Shown: positions 33,252-41,397 of the stretch, one piece after another
How the letters are laid out: every line of letters begins with the position of its first letter
Numbering within the stretch: the stretch's first letter is position 1
Assembly: GCF_900186865.1 (NCBI RefSeq)
Contig: NZ_LT906480.1
Location: forward strand, 1,940,001 to 2,004,000
Source: Stenotrophomonas maltophilia
Lineage (GTDB): Bacteria > Pseudomonadota > Gammaproteobacteria > Xanthomonadales > Xanthomonadaceae
Direction of reading: 5' to 3'
DNA length: 64,000 nt
The notes under the pieces: generated by a model
What the model was told of the DNA's origin: nothing
Database searches by the model: none
The model's input: the letters and a program-made list of their open reading frames with translations, nothing else
Position numbers and translations under genes: made by a program

Positions 33252-34391
33252 TCAGGCCACGCGTCGTGCCAGCGAGCGCGCAGACGCCGCGACGCCCAGC
33301 AGCAGCGCGGCCACGCACAGGAAGGCGAAGCCGAGGCTGGTGCCGTGTGCCAGTGCACCGATCGCTGCCGGACCGGCAAGGATGCCGGCGTAACCCAGCG
33401 TGGTGACTGCGGTGATGGCGATGCTCTCCGGCATCACCCGCTGCTGGCCGGCCATCGAGAACAATGCCGGCACGATGTTGGCGCAGCCCAGCCCGACCAG
33501 CACATAGCCCGCCAGCGCCACCGGGAACGAGGGCACCAGCGTGGCCAGGGTGAAACCTGCTGCGGCGGTGATGCCGCCGAAGACCAGGGTGCGGGTGCGG
33601 CCGAGGCGCTCGACGATGCCGTCGCCGAACAGGCGCATCGCGGTCATCGCCAGGGTGAACAGCGCGAAGCCGGCGCCGGCCTGGTCACGCGGCACTTGCC
33701 GCACTTCGGCCAGGAACACCGCGCTCCAGTCCAGCATCGAGCCTTCGGCGAGGAACACCACGAAGGCCAGCACGCCGATGAACAGCACCACGCCGTGCGG
33801 CAGCGCCAGCAGTGGGCCGTCGTGCAGGATCCGTTGCGGGCGCCAGTGCGGCGCCGACAGCACCGCGACCAGCAGCAGTGCCGCCACCGAAACCAGCGCG
33901 GCCAGCCACAGCGGTGTACCCAGGATCAGCAGGCCGGTCATGCAGCCTGCGCCGACGAAGCCACCGATGCTGTAGAAGGCGTGGAAGCCGGACATCATCG
34001 CGCGCCCGGCGTCGCGCTCGACCGCGACCGCCTGCATGTTCATCGCACAATCCAGCGCACCGACGCCGGCGCCGAACACGAACAGCGCCGCACCCAGCGC
34101 CACCGGCGAGGGCGCCAGCACCAGCAAGGGCAGGGCGCACAGCATCATCGCGCAGGTGATCACCATCACCCGGCGGCAGCCCAGCCGCCCGGTCAGCGCG
34201 CCCGCCAACGGCATCACCAGCAGCGAGCCGAGCCCAAGGCACAGCAGCACGGCGCCGAGGCTGGCGTCGGACAGCCCGGCCTTGGCCTTGGCGTAGGGCA
34301 CCATCGGCGCCCATGCGGCGGTGGCGAATCCGGGAATGAAGAAGGCGGCGCGGGTGGCGTGCTGCTGGGCACGGGGGGATGAAGGCGTCAT
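33252..34391 (-). CDS. MFS transporter
   Basis: From the ATG at 34391 the product has 379 residues and about twelve hydrophobic helices. It starts FFIPGFATAAWAPMVPYAKAKAGLSDASLGAVLL, which resembles the YbjJ-type major facilitator group, and it has the inter-helix motif GALTGRLGCRR. The substrate is unknown; an efflux role is typical of this group. The end of the gene abuts the long inverted repeat that would terminate it. It is divergent from a hydrolase gene across 184 bases with no clear operator. Confidence 0.8.
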   Translation of the reverse strand: MTPSSPRAQQHATRAAFFIPGFATAAWAPMVPYAKAKAGLSDASLGAVLLCLGLGSLLVMPLAGALTGRLGCRRVMVITCAMMLCALPLLVLAPSPVALGAALFVFGAGVGALDCAMNMQAVAVERDAGRAMMSGFHAFYSIGGFVGAGCMTGLLILGTPLWLAALVSVAALLLVAVLSAPHWRPQRILHDGPLLALPHGVVLFIGVLAFVVFLAEGSMLDWSAVFLAEVRQVPRDQAGAGFALFTLAMTAMRLFGDGIVERLGRTRTLVFGGITAAAGFTLATLVPSFPVALAGYVLVGLGCANIVPALFSMAGQQRVMPESIAITAVTTLGYAGILAGPAAIGALAHGTSLGFAFLCVAALLLGVAASARSLARRVA

Positions 34392-34575
34392 GCGCGATGC
34401 GAAGCTCCAGGGAACAGTCATGAAAACGATTTCAGACTGACTCGGCAAGTGCCATGCGCGACATCGGGCGACGCATACGATTGCAGTGACCCGATTGCGT
34501 CACCAGCGATTAACGCCACGCGCGGACAGTGGCTGCACGGTCTGCATTCCGCCGGCCGCTGCCGGAGACCTGTAC

Positions 34576-35271
34576 ATGAGCACGACACCGACCATCCTCC
34601 TCGTCCACGGCTTCTGGGGCGGGGCCGCACACTGGGCCAAGGTGATCCTGGAACTGCATCGCAACGGCCACGACCGTGTGCAGGCGGTGGAACTGCCACT
34701 GACCTCGCTGGCCGACGACGCAGGGCGCACCCGGAAAATGATCCGGCAGATTGACGGGCCGGTGCTGCTGGTCGGCCACTCCTATGGCGGCGCGGTGATC
34801 AGCCAGGCCGGTAACGAGCCCAACGTGAAGGGCCTGGTCTACATCGCCGCGTTCGCGCCTGATGCCGGCGAGAGTCCCGGTGGCATCACTCAGCAGCACC
34901 TGCCGGAGGCGGCGCCGAACCTGGCACCTGACAGTGATGGCTACCTGTGGCTGCGTGCGGACAAGTTCCATGAGAGCTTCTGCCAGGATCTGAGCGAGGA
35001 CGAAGGCCGGGTGATGGCCGTTACCCAGAAGGCACCGCTGGCCAGCACCTTCGGTGATGCGGTCAGCGACCCGGCGTGGAAGCACATGCCGAGCTGGTAC
35101 CAGCTGTCCCGCCACGACCACATGATCGCGCCGGAAAACCAGAAGGCCATGGCCGCAAGGATGCAGCCCAGGCGCCTGCTGGAGCTGGATGCGAGCCATG
35201 CCTCGCTGGCTTCGCAGCCGAAGGAAGTGACCGCGCTGATCCTGGAGGCCTGCGCCGCCATCGGCGGCTGA
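34576..35271 (+). CDS. Alpha/beta hydrolase
   Basis: From the ATG at 34576 the product has 231 residues and no signal peptide, so it is cytoplasmic. It shows the oxyanion region LLVHGFWGGAAHW, the nucleophile motif GHSYGGAVISQ, and a likely catalytic His in DASHASLASQP. It resembles the EstC-like/non-haem hydrolase group that includes hydroxynitrile lyase-like esterases. Substrate unknown. It is followed by a strong hairpin and the siderophore receptor gene. Confidence 0.78.
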   Translation: MSTTPTILLVHGFWGGAAHWAKVILELHRNGHDRVQAVELPLTSLADDAGRTRKMIRQIDGPVLLVGHSYGGAVISQAGNEPNVKGLVYIAAFAPDAGESPGGITQQHLPEAAPNLAPDSDGYLWLRADKFHESFCQDLSEDEGRVMAVTQKAPLASTFGDAVSDPAWKHMPSWYQLSRHDHMIAPENQKAMAARMQPRRLLELDASHASLASQPKEVTALILEACAAIGG

Positions 35272-35292
35272 TTCCGCGCCAGCGCTCCGCAC

Positions 35293-35336
35293 GACAGCCG
35301 CGGCGCAGGGGAGTACACTCCTGCGCCGCGGCTGTC
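35293..35336. terminator. GC-rich hairpin between hydrolase and siderophore receptor
   Basis: A 17-bp exact inverted repeat (GACAGCCGCGGCGCAGG and its complement) with a 10-base loop begins 21 bases after the hydrolase stop. There is no T tract, so it may be a terminator, an mRNA stabiliser or part of the receptor leader. Confidence 0.5.
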
Positions 35337-35402
35337 CGGCCGCGTCCCTCTCTTCCCTCCAGCCGCCGCCAGAGGATCCCACCCTATTGTGGAGGTCCCG
35401 CC

Positions 35403-37607
35403 GTGCTGTCTGTGCCTGTTGTCCATACGCCGTCCTCCTTGTCGCGTCGCCGCGCGTTGCCGCAGGCGCTGGCCCGGGGGTTGCTGATCGCTGCTCTGGG
35501 CAGCAGCGGTATTGCTGTTGCGCAGTCCAGTACGGATCCAGCCAAGGATTCGCAGGCGCCTGCATCACAGACCCTGCAGACCGTGCAGGTCACGGCCAAC
35601 CTGCTCGGTACCATCACCGAGGGCAGCGGCGCCTATACGCCCGGCACTATTGCCACCGCGACCCGCCTGGTGCTGACGCCACGGCAGACCCCGCAGACCA
35701 TCAGCGTGATCACCCGCGCACAGATGGATGACTTCGGCCTGCACGGCATCGACGACGTGATGCGGGTGACCCCCGGCATCAGCATCGTCACCTACGACAG
35801 CGAACGCACCGAGTACTACGCGCGTGGTTTCGCGATCCAGAACTTCCAGTACGACGGCATTCCGATGTCGCGCAATTCGGCGTACTCCGCCGGCAACACG
35901 CTCAGCGATACCGCCATCTACGACCGCATCGAAGTGCTCAAGGGCGCGACCGGCCTGTTGACCGGCATGGGCGATCCGGGTGCGACCATCAACCTGGTGC
36001 GCAAGAAGCCGGGCAAGGACTTCGCCGGCAGTGCTTCACTGGGTGTCGGCCGCTGGGACGACTACCGCGCCGAGCTCGATGTGGGGGGCCCGCTGACTGC
36101 CGATGGCCGCGTGCGTGGCCGTGCCGTGGGGGCCTGGGAAGACAAGCGCTCCAACCTGGACAACTACCAGCGAACCAGCAAGGTCGGCTATGCCGTGGTG
36201 GAAGCCGATCTGGGCGATCGCACGCTGCTGTCGGTCGGTGGCGACGTGATGGACAGCGACCCGAAGGGGTCGACGTGGGGCGGCATTCCGCTGCTGGACA
36301 GCGCCGGCAACTTCAACCGCATGCCGCGCTCGTTCAACAATGGTGCGCAATGGGCCGGCTGGCGCCAGTACGTGCGTACCGGTTTCACCACGTTGGAGCA
36401 CACGTTCGCCAACGATTGGATTGCCAAGCTGCAGCTCAACCACCAGGTCAACGGCTATGACGCCGCACTGGCCGGTGCCGCCGCCGGCAATCCTGATCCG
36501 TTGACCGGCGAGGGCGTCAGCCTGTGGCTCGGCAAGTACGTTGGCAAGACCGTCAGCAATGCCGCCGACTTCTATGTGAGCGGGCGTTTCGGCCTGTTCG
36601 GGCGAGAGCATGAGCTGGTGGTCGGTGGCAGTGCCTCGCGCAAGCGCTGGACCAATACCGGCTACGGCCCGCAGGCGGGGTTCCCGGATACCGTGCCGGA
36701 CTACAGGACCTGGAATGGCGACATTGCCGAACCGCAGTGGCAGCGCACCTATGACAACAATGAAGTGACCCGCGAGAATGGGCTGTACGTGGTTGGCCGC
36801 TTCGATCTGGCCGATCCGTTGAAGCTGATCGTCGGCAGCCGCCTGGCCAGTTACCGCTCGCCGGACACGCGAGAGACCGGCGTCCATGTGCCCTATGCCG
36901 GCGTGGTCTACGACCTCGGCGAGCATTACTCGGTGTATGCCAGCTACAGCACCATCTTCAAGCCGCAGGGCGAGCGTGACGAGCAGGGCAAGGCACTGGA
37001 TCCACTGGAGGGCCGCAGCTACGAGGTTGGCCTGAAGGCTGAGTTCTTCGATGGACGCCTCAATGCCAGTGCGGCGCTGTTCCAGCTTGATCAGGACAAC
37101 TTCGCCCAGCCCACCGGCGGCAAGACACCGGATGGCCAGGATGCCTACCGTGCCTTGATGGGCGTGCGGACCAAGGGTTACGAGCTTGAAATGTCGGGTC
37201 AGCTGGCCGACGGCTGGCAGGTGCAGGGTGGGTTCTCCCACAAGATTGCCCGCCAGGCGGGCACCAAGGTGACCACGCTGGAACCGGAGAACCAGTTCAG
37301 CCTGCACACCCGCTACCGTCTGCGTGGCGCCTGGCAGGGGCTGACGCTGGGTGGTGGCGCACGCTGGCAGGATTCGACTTTCGGCGAGATCACCAACCCG
37401 GCCACGCGGGGCAAGGTGGTGCATCGCACGCAGCCGTACTGGTTGCTCGATGCGATGGCGCGCTACCAGTTCAACGATCGCCTGTCGGCCACGGTCAACG
37501 TCAACAACCTGCTCGACAAGCGTTACTACACGATCTTCAACTGGTACAGCACCTACACCTGGGGCGAGCCGCGCAACGTGCGGTTGAGCTTGAATTACAG
37601 GTTCTGA
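35403..37607 (+). CDS. TonB-dependent ferric-siderophore receptor
   Basis: From GTG 35403, with GGAGG seven bases upstream, the product has 734 residues. The N terminus carries an export signal (RRRALPQALARGLLIAALGSSGIAVAQ). The plug begins RQTPQTISVITRAQMDDFGL and includes VEVLKGATGLLTGMGDPGATINLVRKKP, which is diagnostic of the FpvA/FhuE-like siderophore receptor family. The barrel ends PRNVRLSLNYRF with the typical terminal Phe. I see no clear Fur box in the short upstream region. Substrate probably a ferric hydroxamate or catecholate. Confidence 0.92.
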   Translation: MLSVPVVHTPSSLSRRRALPQALARGLLIAALGSSGIAVAQSSTDPAKDSQAPASQTLQTVQVTANLLGTITEGSGAYTPGTIATATRLVLTPRQTPQTISVITRAQMDDFGLHGIDDVMRVTPGISIVTYDSERTEYYARGFAIQNFQYDGIPMSRNSAYSAGNTLSDTAIYDRIEVLKGATGLLTGMGDPGATINLVRKKPGKDFAGSASLGVGRWDDYRAELDVGGPLTADGRVRGRAVGAWEDKRSNLDNYQRTSKVGYAVVEADLGDRTLLSVGGDVMDSDPKGSTWGGIPLLDSAGNFNRMPRSFNNGAQWAGWRQYVRTGFTTLEHTFANDWIAKLQLNHQVNGYDAALAGAAAGNPDPLTGEGVSLWLGKYVGKTVSNAADFYVSGRFGLFGREHELVVGGSASRKRWTNTGYGPQAGFPDTVPDYRTWNGDIAEPQWQRTYDNNEVTRENGLYVVGRFDLADPLKLIVGSRLASYRSPDTRETGVHVPYAGVVYDLGEHYSVYASYSTIFKPQGERDEQGKALDPLEGRSYEVGLKAEFFDGRLNASAALFQLDQDNFAQPTGGKTPDGQDAYRALMGVRTKGYELEMSGQLADGWQVQGGFSHKIARQAGTKVTTLEPENQFSLHTRYRLRGAWQGLTLGGGARWQDSTFGEITNPATRGKVVHRTQPYWLLDAMARYQFNDRLSATVNVNNLLDKRYYTIFNWYSTYTWGEPRNVRLSLNYRF

Positions 37608-37615
37608 CGCAGATG

Positions 37616-37645
37616 CGCCCGCGATGCTCTGCAGCATCGCGGGCG
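37616..37645. terminator. Hairpin between convergent siderophore receptor and pirin genes
   Basis: A perfect 13-bp stem, CGCCCGCGATGCT (37616-37628) with its complement (37633-37645) and a four-base loop, lies in the 44-base gap between two convergent genes. It probably serves both as a factor-independent or pause-type terminator, though no T tract follows. Confidence 0.5.
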
Positions 37646-37651
37646 ATGTGG

Positions 37652-38353
37652 TTACAGCGGCAGGTCGAACACCAGCACTTCGGCATCGTTGCCGTTTTCC
37701 AGCGTCAGCTGGGCTTCGTCGCTGACCTGCAGCGCATCACCGGCTTCCAGGGTGATGCCGTTGACCTGCAGCTGCCCACGGGCCACCTGCACATAGGCGC
37801 CACGACCGTTGCCAAGCGCATGGTGCAGCTTCTGGCCGCCGTCGAGGATGGTGGCGAAGATGCGGGCATCCTGGTGGATGCGCAGCGAACCGTCGGCACC
37901 GTCCGGCGAAGCGATCAGGCGCAGCTGGCCGCGCTTGGTCTCCGGCGCGAAGTGGGTCTCCTCGTACGACGGCGTGATGTTCTCGGTGTCCGGGAAGATC
38001 CAGATCTGCAGGAAGTGCACGGTCTCGTCGGCGGAGTGATTGAACTCGCTGTGGGTGACGCCGCTGCCGGCGCTCATGCGCTGCACGTCGCCGTAGCGCA
38101 GCACCGAGCCGGTGCCCATCGAGTCCTTGTGTTCCAGCGCACCGCCCAGCACGTAGGAGATGATTTCCATGTTGCTGTGGCCGTGGGTGCCGAAGCCCTG
38201 GCCGCCGATCACCTTGTCTTCGTTGATCACCCGCAGCGGGCCGAAGCTGACGTAGCGCGGGTCGTAGTAGTTGGCGAAGGAGAAGGTATGGCGCGAGGAC
38301 AGCCAGCCATGCTCGGCCAGGCCACGGGTAGCGCTCTTGCGGATCTGCAGCAT
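37652..38353 (-). CDS. Pirin family protein (quercetinase-like)
   Basis: The 233-residue bicupin has the pirin N-terminal motif HTFSFANYYDP followed by GFGTHGHSNMEIISYVL and SGVTHSEFNHS, which supply the His/His/His/Glu metal ligands. The length matches YhhW of E. coli, a quercetin 2,3-dioxygenase. It is divergent from a LysR-type regulator whose protein probably controls it. The physiological substrate in this organism is unknown. Confidence 0.9.
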   Translation of the reverse strand: MLQIRKSATRGLAEHGWLSSRHTFSFANYYDPRYVSFGPLRVINEDKVIGGQGFGTHGHSNMEIISYVLGGALEHKDSMGTGSVLRYGDVQRMSAGSGVTHSEFNHSADETVHFLQIWIFPDTENITPSYEETHFAPETKRGQLRLIASPDGADGSLRIHQDARIFATILDGGQKLHHALGNGRGAYVQVARGQLQVNGITLEAGDALQVSDEAQLTLENGNDAEVLVFDLPL

Positions 38354-38493
38354 GATGGAATCTCCTTGTTCGATGGTTTCGATGGGGCGGGGTGGGCTGG
38401 TAGCCGCTGTGTTTCCCCGTTGGAGAGAAGTATCCGCTTGCGCCTTGGGTTTGAAAAACGGATAGTTTTGACAGCCATCATCGAAAAATTCGA

Positions 38494-39414
38494 ATGCTCA
38501 AGCTCAGTCTCGATGCCCTGCAGATCCTGGATGCCATCGACCGCCGCGGCTCCTTTGCTGGCGCCGGCAAGGCCCTGCACAAGGTGCCTTCGACCATCTC
38601 CTACACCGTGGCCAAGCTGGAGGAGGACCTGGGCGTTCAGCTGTTCGACAGGGTCGGTCCGCGCGCCGAGTCGACCGAGGCTGGCCGCGCGCTGCTGGAC
38701 GAAGGCCGGCACCTGCTGCGCGCCGCCCGCGAGCTGGAACTGCGGGTGCGCCGGGTGGCGTCGGGCTGGGAGACCGAACTGACGCTGGCGGTGGATTCGG
38801 TGTTCCCGACCTGGCTGCTCGGCCCGGACATCGCCGCGTTTCGTGAGGCCGAGGCACCGACCCGGCTGCGATTGATCGGCGAGGCCCTGTCCGGCACCTG
38901 GGAGGCCCTGCTGGACCGCCGTGCCGACCTGCTGGTCGGCGCGCCGGGTGAGGGCCCCAGTGGCGGTGGTTACGTGGTCGAGCCGCTGGGCACGGTGGAG
39001 TTCGTGTTCGCGGTCGCGCCCGGTCATCCGTTGGCCGCAGTGCCGGGTGTGCTGGGTCGCGAGCAGCTGGTCGAGCACTGCGCGATCGCGGTCTCTGATT
39101 CCGCGCGCAGGCTGCTGCCGCGCACGGTCGGCTTGTTGATGGGGCAGGAGATGCTGACGGTGCCGGACATGGCCAGCAAACTGAAGCTGCAGTGCGAAGG
39201 CGTGGGCTTCGGCTTCCTGCCCGAGCCGTGCGCACGCGCTGCGGTGGCGCGCGGCCAACTGGTGATCCGCGAGGTGGAGGAACACAAGCCGGAAGAGACC
39301 TTCTGGCTGGCCTGGCGGACCGGCGAGGATGGTGCAGCACTGCGCTGGTGGCGCGAGCGCCTGCGCAGGCCGGAGCTGTTGTCGCAGTGGTGGCAGGCAA
39401 TGGCCAGGGGGTAG
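38494..39414 (+). CDS. LysR-type transcriptional regulator
   Basis: The 306-residue protein has an N-terminal winged helix (LQILDAIDRRGSFAGAGKALHKVPSTISYTV, then LGVQLFDR) and a C-terminal effector domain starting near residue 90. It belongs to the AllS-like group with a large binding pocket. It is transcribed away from pirin over a 140-base gap, a layout in which LysR proteins usually control the neighbour. Inducer unknown. Confidence 0.9.
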   Translation: MLKLSLDALQILDAIDRRGSFAGAGKALHKVPSTISYTVAKLEEDLGVQLFDRVGPRAESTEAGRALLDEGRHLLRAARELELRVRRVASGWETELTLAVDSVFPTWLLGPDIAAFREAEAPTRLRLIGEALSGTWEALLDRRADLLVGAPGEGPSGGGYVVEPLGTVEFVFAVAPGHPLAAVPGVLGREQLVEHCAIAVSDSARRLLPRTVGLLMGQEMLTVPDMASKLKLQCEGVGFGFLPEPCARAAVARGQLVIREVEEHKPEETFWLAWRTGEDGAALRWWRERLRRPELLSQWWQAMARG

Positions 39415-39455
39415 GGGTTTGGCAGGGCTGCGCCCTGCACCCGCTACGATCCAGA

Positions 39456-39521
39456 GCAACAGCAACAGCAACAGCAACAGCAACTGCAACAGCAACAGCA
39501 ACTGCAACAGCAACAGCAACA
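39456..39521 (+). repeat. Hexanucleotide tandem repeat (GCAACA)n
   Basis: Eleven consecutive 6-base units, GCAACA with GCAACT at units 5 and 8, follow the LysR gene. The two variants create a partial period of 18. There is no coding sequence here on either strand that I trust. It may vary in copy number by slippage. Confidence 0.85.
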
Positions 39522-39545
39522 GCAGAAGCTGGTTTCCTGAGGGAT

Positions 39546-39647
39546 GGCGGGGTGGGTCCGGTTGCGGGAGACGCCGTAAACCCGTCCTTGGGGGCTTGGC
39601 CGCGGCATCCATGCCGCGGACACTCCCGCAACCGGACCCACCCCGCC
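39546..39647. repeat. Core-and-arms repeat, copy 1
   Basis: A 25-bp left arm (39546-39570, beginning GGCGGGGTGGGTCC) and an exact complementary right arm (39623-39647) enclose a 52-base core at 39571-39622. The core starts ACGCCGTAAACCC and contains GGCATCCATGCC. The core recurs in other gaps; the arm sequence does not. Confidence 0.85.
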
Positions 39648-39689
39648 TTCGACAGTTTCCGCGATCTGTCGGAACGGCGTACTGCTCTG

Positions 39690-39802
39690 GTAGGTGTCGA
39701 CCTTGGTCGACACGGTAGATCCACGCCATGCGTGGATGCTCTTCGATCAATTATCGAAATACTCGAACTCGATGGAGATTCATCCACGCATGGCGTGGAT
39801 CC
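39690..39802. repeat. GTAG-headed palindromes in facing pair
   Basis: GTAGGTGTCGACC-type (39690-39713) and GTAGATCCACGCC-type (39715-39738) short palindromes lie together. The second recurs in inverted orientation at 39781-39802, about 42 bases on. These resemble SMAG-type REP elements, each headed by the tetranucleotide GTAG and able to fold into a small hairpin. The spacer holds nothing I recognise. Confidence 0.7.
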
Positions 39803-39829
39803 ATCAGATTGCGGAAATCTGTCAGAGGT

Positions 39830-40007
39830 GGGGCGGCATGGGCAGGCAGGACCGTTGGCGGCATGGATGCCGCCATCGAGCCCCCATGGGTGAGGGCGCT
39901 TTGCTTGCGAAGCATTGCTTCGCAAGCGCCCGAACGCACAGCCGCCAGCGGCTGGGCCGGACCGCGGAGCGGGGTTTACGGCGTGTCCTGCGTGTCCATG
40001 CCGCCCC
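39830..40007. repeat. Core-and-arms repeat, copy 2 (enlarged core)
   Basis: Arms at 39830-39852 and 39985-40007 (GGGGCGGCATGG and GCAGGAC segments) match as inverted repeats at 19 of 23 positions. The core between them begins and ends like the 52-base core, but an 80-base insertion with its own inverted repeat (CTTGCGAAG...CTTCGCAAG) interrupts it. Confidence 0.7.
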
Positions 40008-40061
40008 GCCAGCCCACGGAATGCCAGCTTTTGCCGTTGCCGTTGCCGTGGCCGTTGAGGT

Positions 40062-40084
40062 TGCCGGCCAGCGGCCGGCACTAC
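40062..40084 (-). repeat. SMAG/REP palindrome
   Basis: On the minus strand this reads GTAGTGCCGGCCGCTGGCC and onward, the same element found four times after pgi. It is preceded by imperfect TTGCCG repeats. Confidence 0.75.
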
Positions 40085-40120
40085 CAGGATGCAGGGCGCA
40101 GCCCTGCCGAAAAACACGCA

Positions 40121-40150
40121 TAAAAAAACAGCAGGCCGAGGCCTGCTGTT
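40121..40150 (-). terminator. Terminator of the tRNA-Arg array
   Basis: AACAGCAGGC pairs with GCCTGCTGTT over a four-base loop. On the minus strand the stem is followed by seven T residues, 10 bases downstream of the last tRNA-Arg. Confidence 0.8.
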
Positions 40151-40159
40151 TCGGTGTAA

Positions 40160-40236
40160 TGGTGCGCCCGGAGAGATTCGAACTCCCGACCGCCTGGTTC
40201 GTAGCCAGGTACTCTATCCAACTGAGCTACGGGCGC
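40160..40236 (-). tRNA. tRNA-Arg (ACG), copy 3 in transcript order
   Basis: On the minus strand a 77-base tRNA folds with acceptor GCGCCCG/CGGGCGC, a D arm, anticodon loop CTACGAA (anticodon ACG), a T arm with GTTCGAA and an encoded CCA end. It is identical to the two copies upstream. Confidence 0.97.
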
Positions 40237-40268
40237 CAATTACATGAACTTGTTGTGCTGACTGTGTA

Positions 40269-40345
40269 TGGTGCGCCCGGAGAGATTCGAACTCCCGACC
40301 GCCTGGTTCGTAGCCAGGTACTCTATCCAACTGAGCTACGGGCGC
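40269..40345 (-). tRNA. tRNA-Arg (ACG), copy 2
   Basis: The sequence is identical to the neighbouring copies, 77 bases with encoded CCA and anticodon ACG. A spacer of 32 bases separates it from copy 3. Confidence 0.97.
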
Positions 40346-40403
40346 GCGGTACACAATCAAATTTTACTGCATTTCCAGCGGCGGATGCTGGAAACCTGTC
40401 GAG

Positions 40404-40480
40404 TGGTGCGCCCGGAGAGATTCGAACTCCCGACCGCCTGGTTCGTAGCCAGGTACTCTATCCAACTGAGCTACGGGCGC
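40404..40480 (-). tRNA. tRNA-Arg (ACG), copy 1
   Basis: The first copy of the array, identical in sequence, with anticodon ACG and encoded CCA. Its first ten bases overlap the last codons and stop codon of the upstream hydrolase gene, so transcription of the two may be linked. Confidence 0.97.
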
Positions 40481-41397
40481 CCTGCGACAGGAGCGGAATT
40501 ATGCGGATGTCGGCGCGTACCGTCAACAGTTTTGTGAAAATTTTCATCCAACTGAATGAAAAAGCTGTCAGCCACGGCATCAGGGGCCTTCAGCCACGCG
40601 AAATGATCGGCGCGCGTGCCCAGTTCCTGCGCGGACAGCACGCGCAGCTGCGCGTCCACATTCGGCAGCTTCGCCAGCAGCGTCTGCATCGATCCGGTGG
40701 GGGCCAACCAGTCGTGTTCCATCAGCACCGCCTGTGCGCTGCCATGCACACGCGCCATCTGCGCATCGAGGTCTTCGTCCATGCCGACGGCGGCGTAATG
40801 GTTGTTCAGGCCGACGCGCGCCCAGTCGGCAATCAGCCCGCGCGCTTCGGTGCCACCGAAGCCGAGGCGACGGCCATGCAGCACGCCCTGGCGCTGTGCG
40901 ATCCACGGCAGGAAGCGGTAGACCAGCGGCAGCAGCCAGCCACGCGGTGGTGGGAATCCGCGCCAGAACGGTGAGCCGCTGGCGGCCAGCCACAGCCGGT
41001 TGAAGTGCTGCGGGTTGCGGCCGGCATGCACGCAGGCCAGCTGCCCGCCCAGGCTATGGCCGCCGATGATCCAGGGCAGGGCGTCGCCTTCGTCATCCGC
41101 TGCGGCCAGGACGGCCTGGCTGGTCGACAGATCCTGTTCGAGTACCTCGCGATAGCCCCAATCCTGCGTGCGTGACGGACGCAGCGAACTGCTGCCATTG
41201 CCTCGCCACTCATGCAGGTACACCGCCACGCCCTTCGCCGCCAGCGCCAACGCCAGTGGCAGGTAGTGACGTGCGGCCACGCCCAGCGCAGGCAACCACA
41301 GCAGGCGCGCGATGGGCTGTGCAGGCACGCAGGCGATCACTTCGTAGCGATGGCCATCAGCGCACTGCACGGCAAGGATGTCGGGTGTGAGGCTCAT
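40471..41397 (-). CDS. Alpha/beta hydrolase
   Basis: From the ATG at 41397 the product has 308 residues. Motifs include LLWLPALGVAARHY (oxyanion region), the nucleophile elbow GGHSLGGQLA, and a late His in TRADHFAWLKAP. It belongs to the family of uncharacterised predicted hydrolases near YheT. The start overlaps the thiD stop by four bases. The TAG stop lies inside the 5' end of the first tRNA-Arg. Substrate unknown. Confidence 0.8.
   Translation of the reverse strand: MSLTPDILAVQCADGHRYEVIACVPAQPIARLLWLPALGVAARHYLPLALALAAKGVAVYLHEWRGNGSSSLRPSRTQDWGYREVLEQDLSTSQAVLAAADDEGDALPWIIGGHSLGGQLACVHAGRNPQHFNRLWLAASGSPFWRGFPPPRGWLLPLVYRFLPWIAQRQGVLHGRRLGFGGTEARGLIADWARVGLNNHYAAVGMDEDLDAQMARVHGSAQAVLMEHDWLAPTGSMQTLLAKLPNVDAQLRVLSAQELGTRADHFAWLKAPDAVADSFFIQLDENFHKTVDGTRRHPHNSAPVAGRP

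Noticed and set aside
39456..39521. CRISPR-like repeat array
   Set aside because: Units are 6 bases with no unique spacers and no cas genes nearby; it is a simple tandem repeat.
38504..40117. Long reading frames covering LysR and the repeat region on the minus strand
   Set aside because: They are low-complexity, rich in Arg and Pro or in poly-Leu from the hexamer tract, and are antisense to the clear LysR gene.
40160..40480. Short proteins reading MVRPERFELPTAWF in the tRNA region
   Set aside because: They are frames on the opposite strand of the tRNA-Arg genes. Such predicted proteins recur in databases as annotation artefacts.
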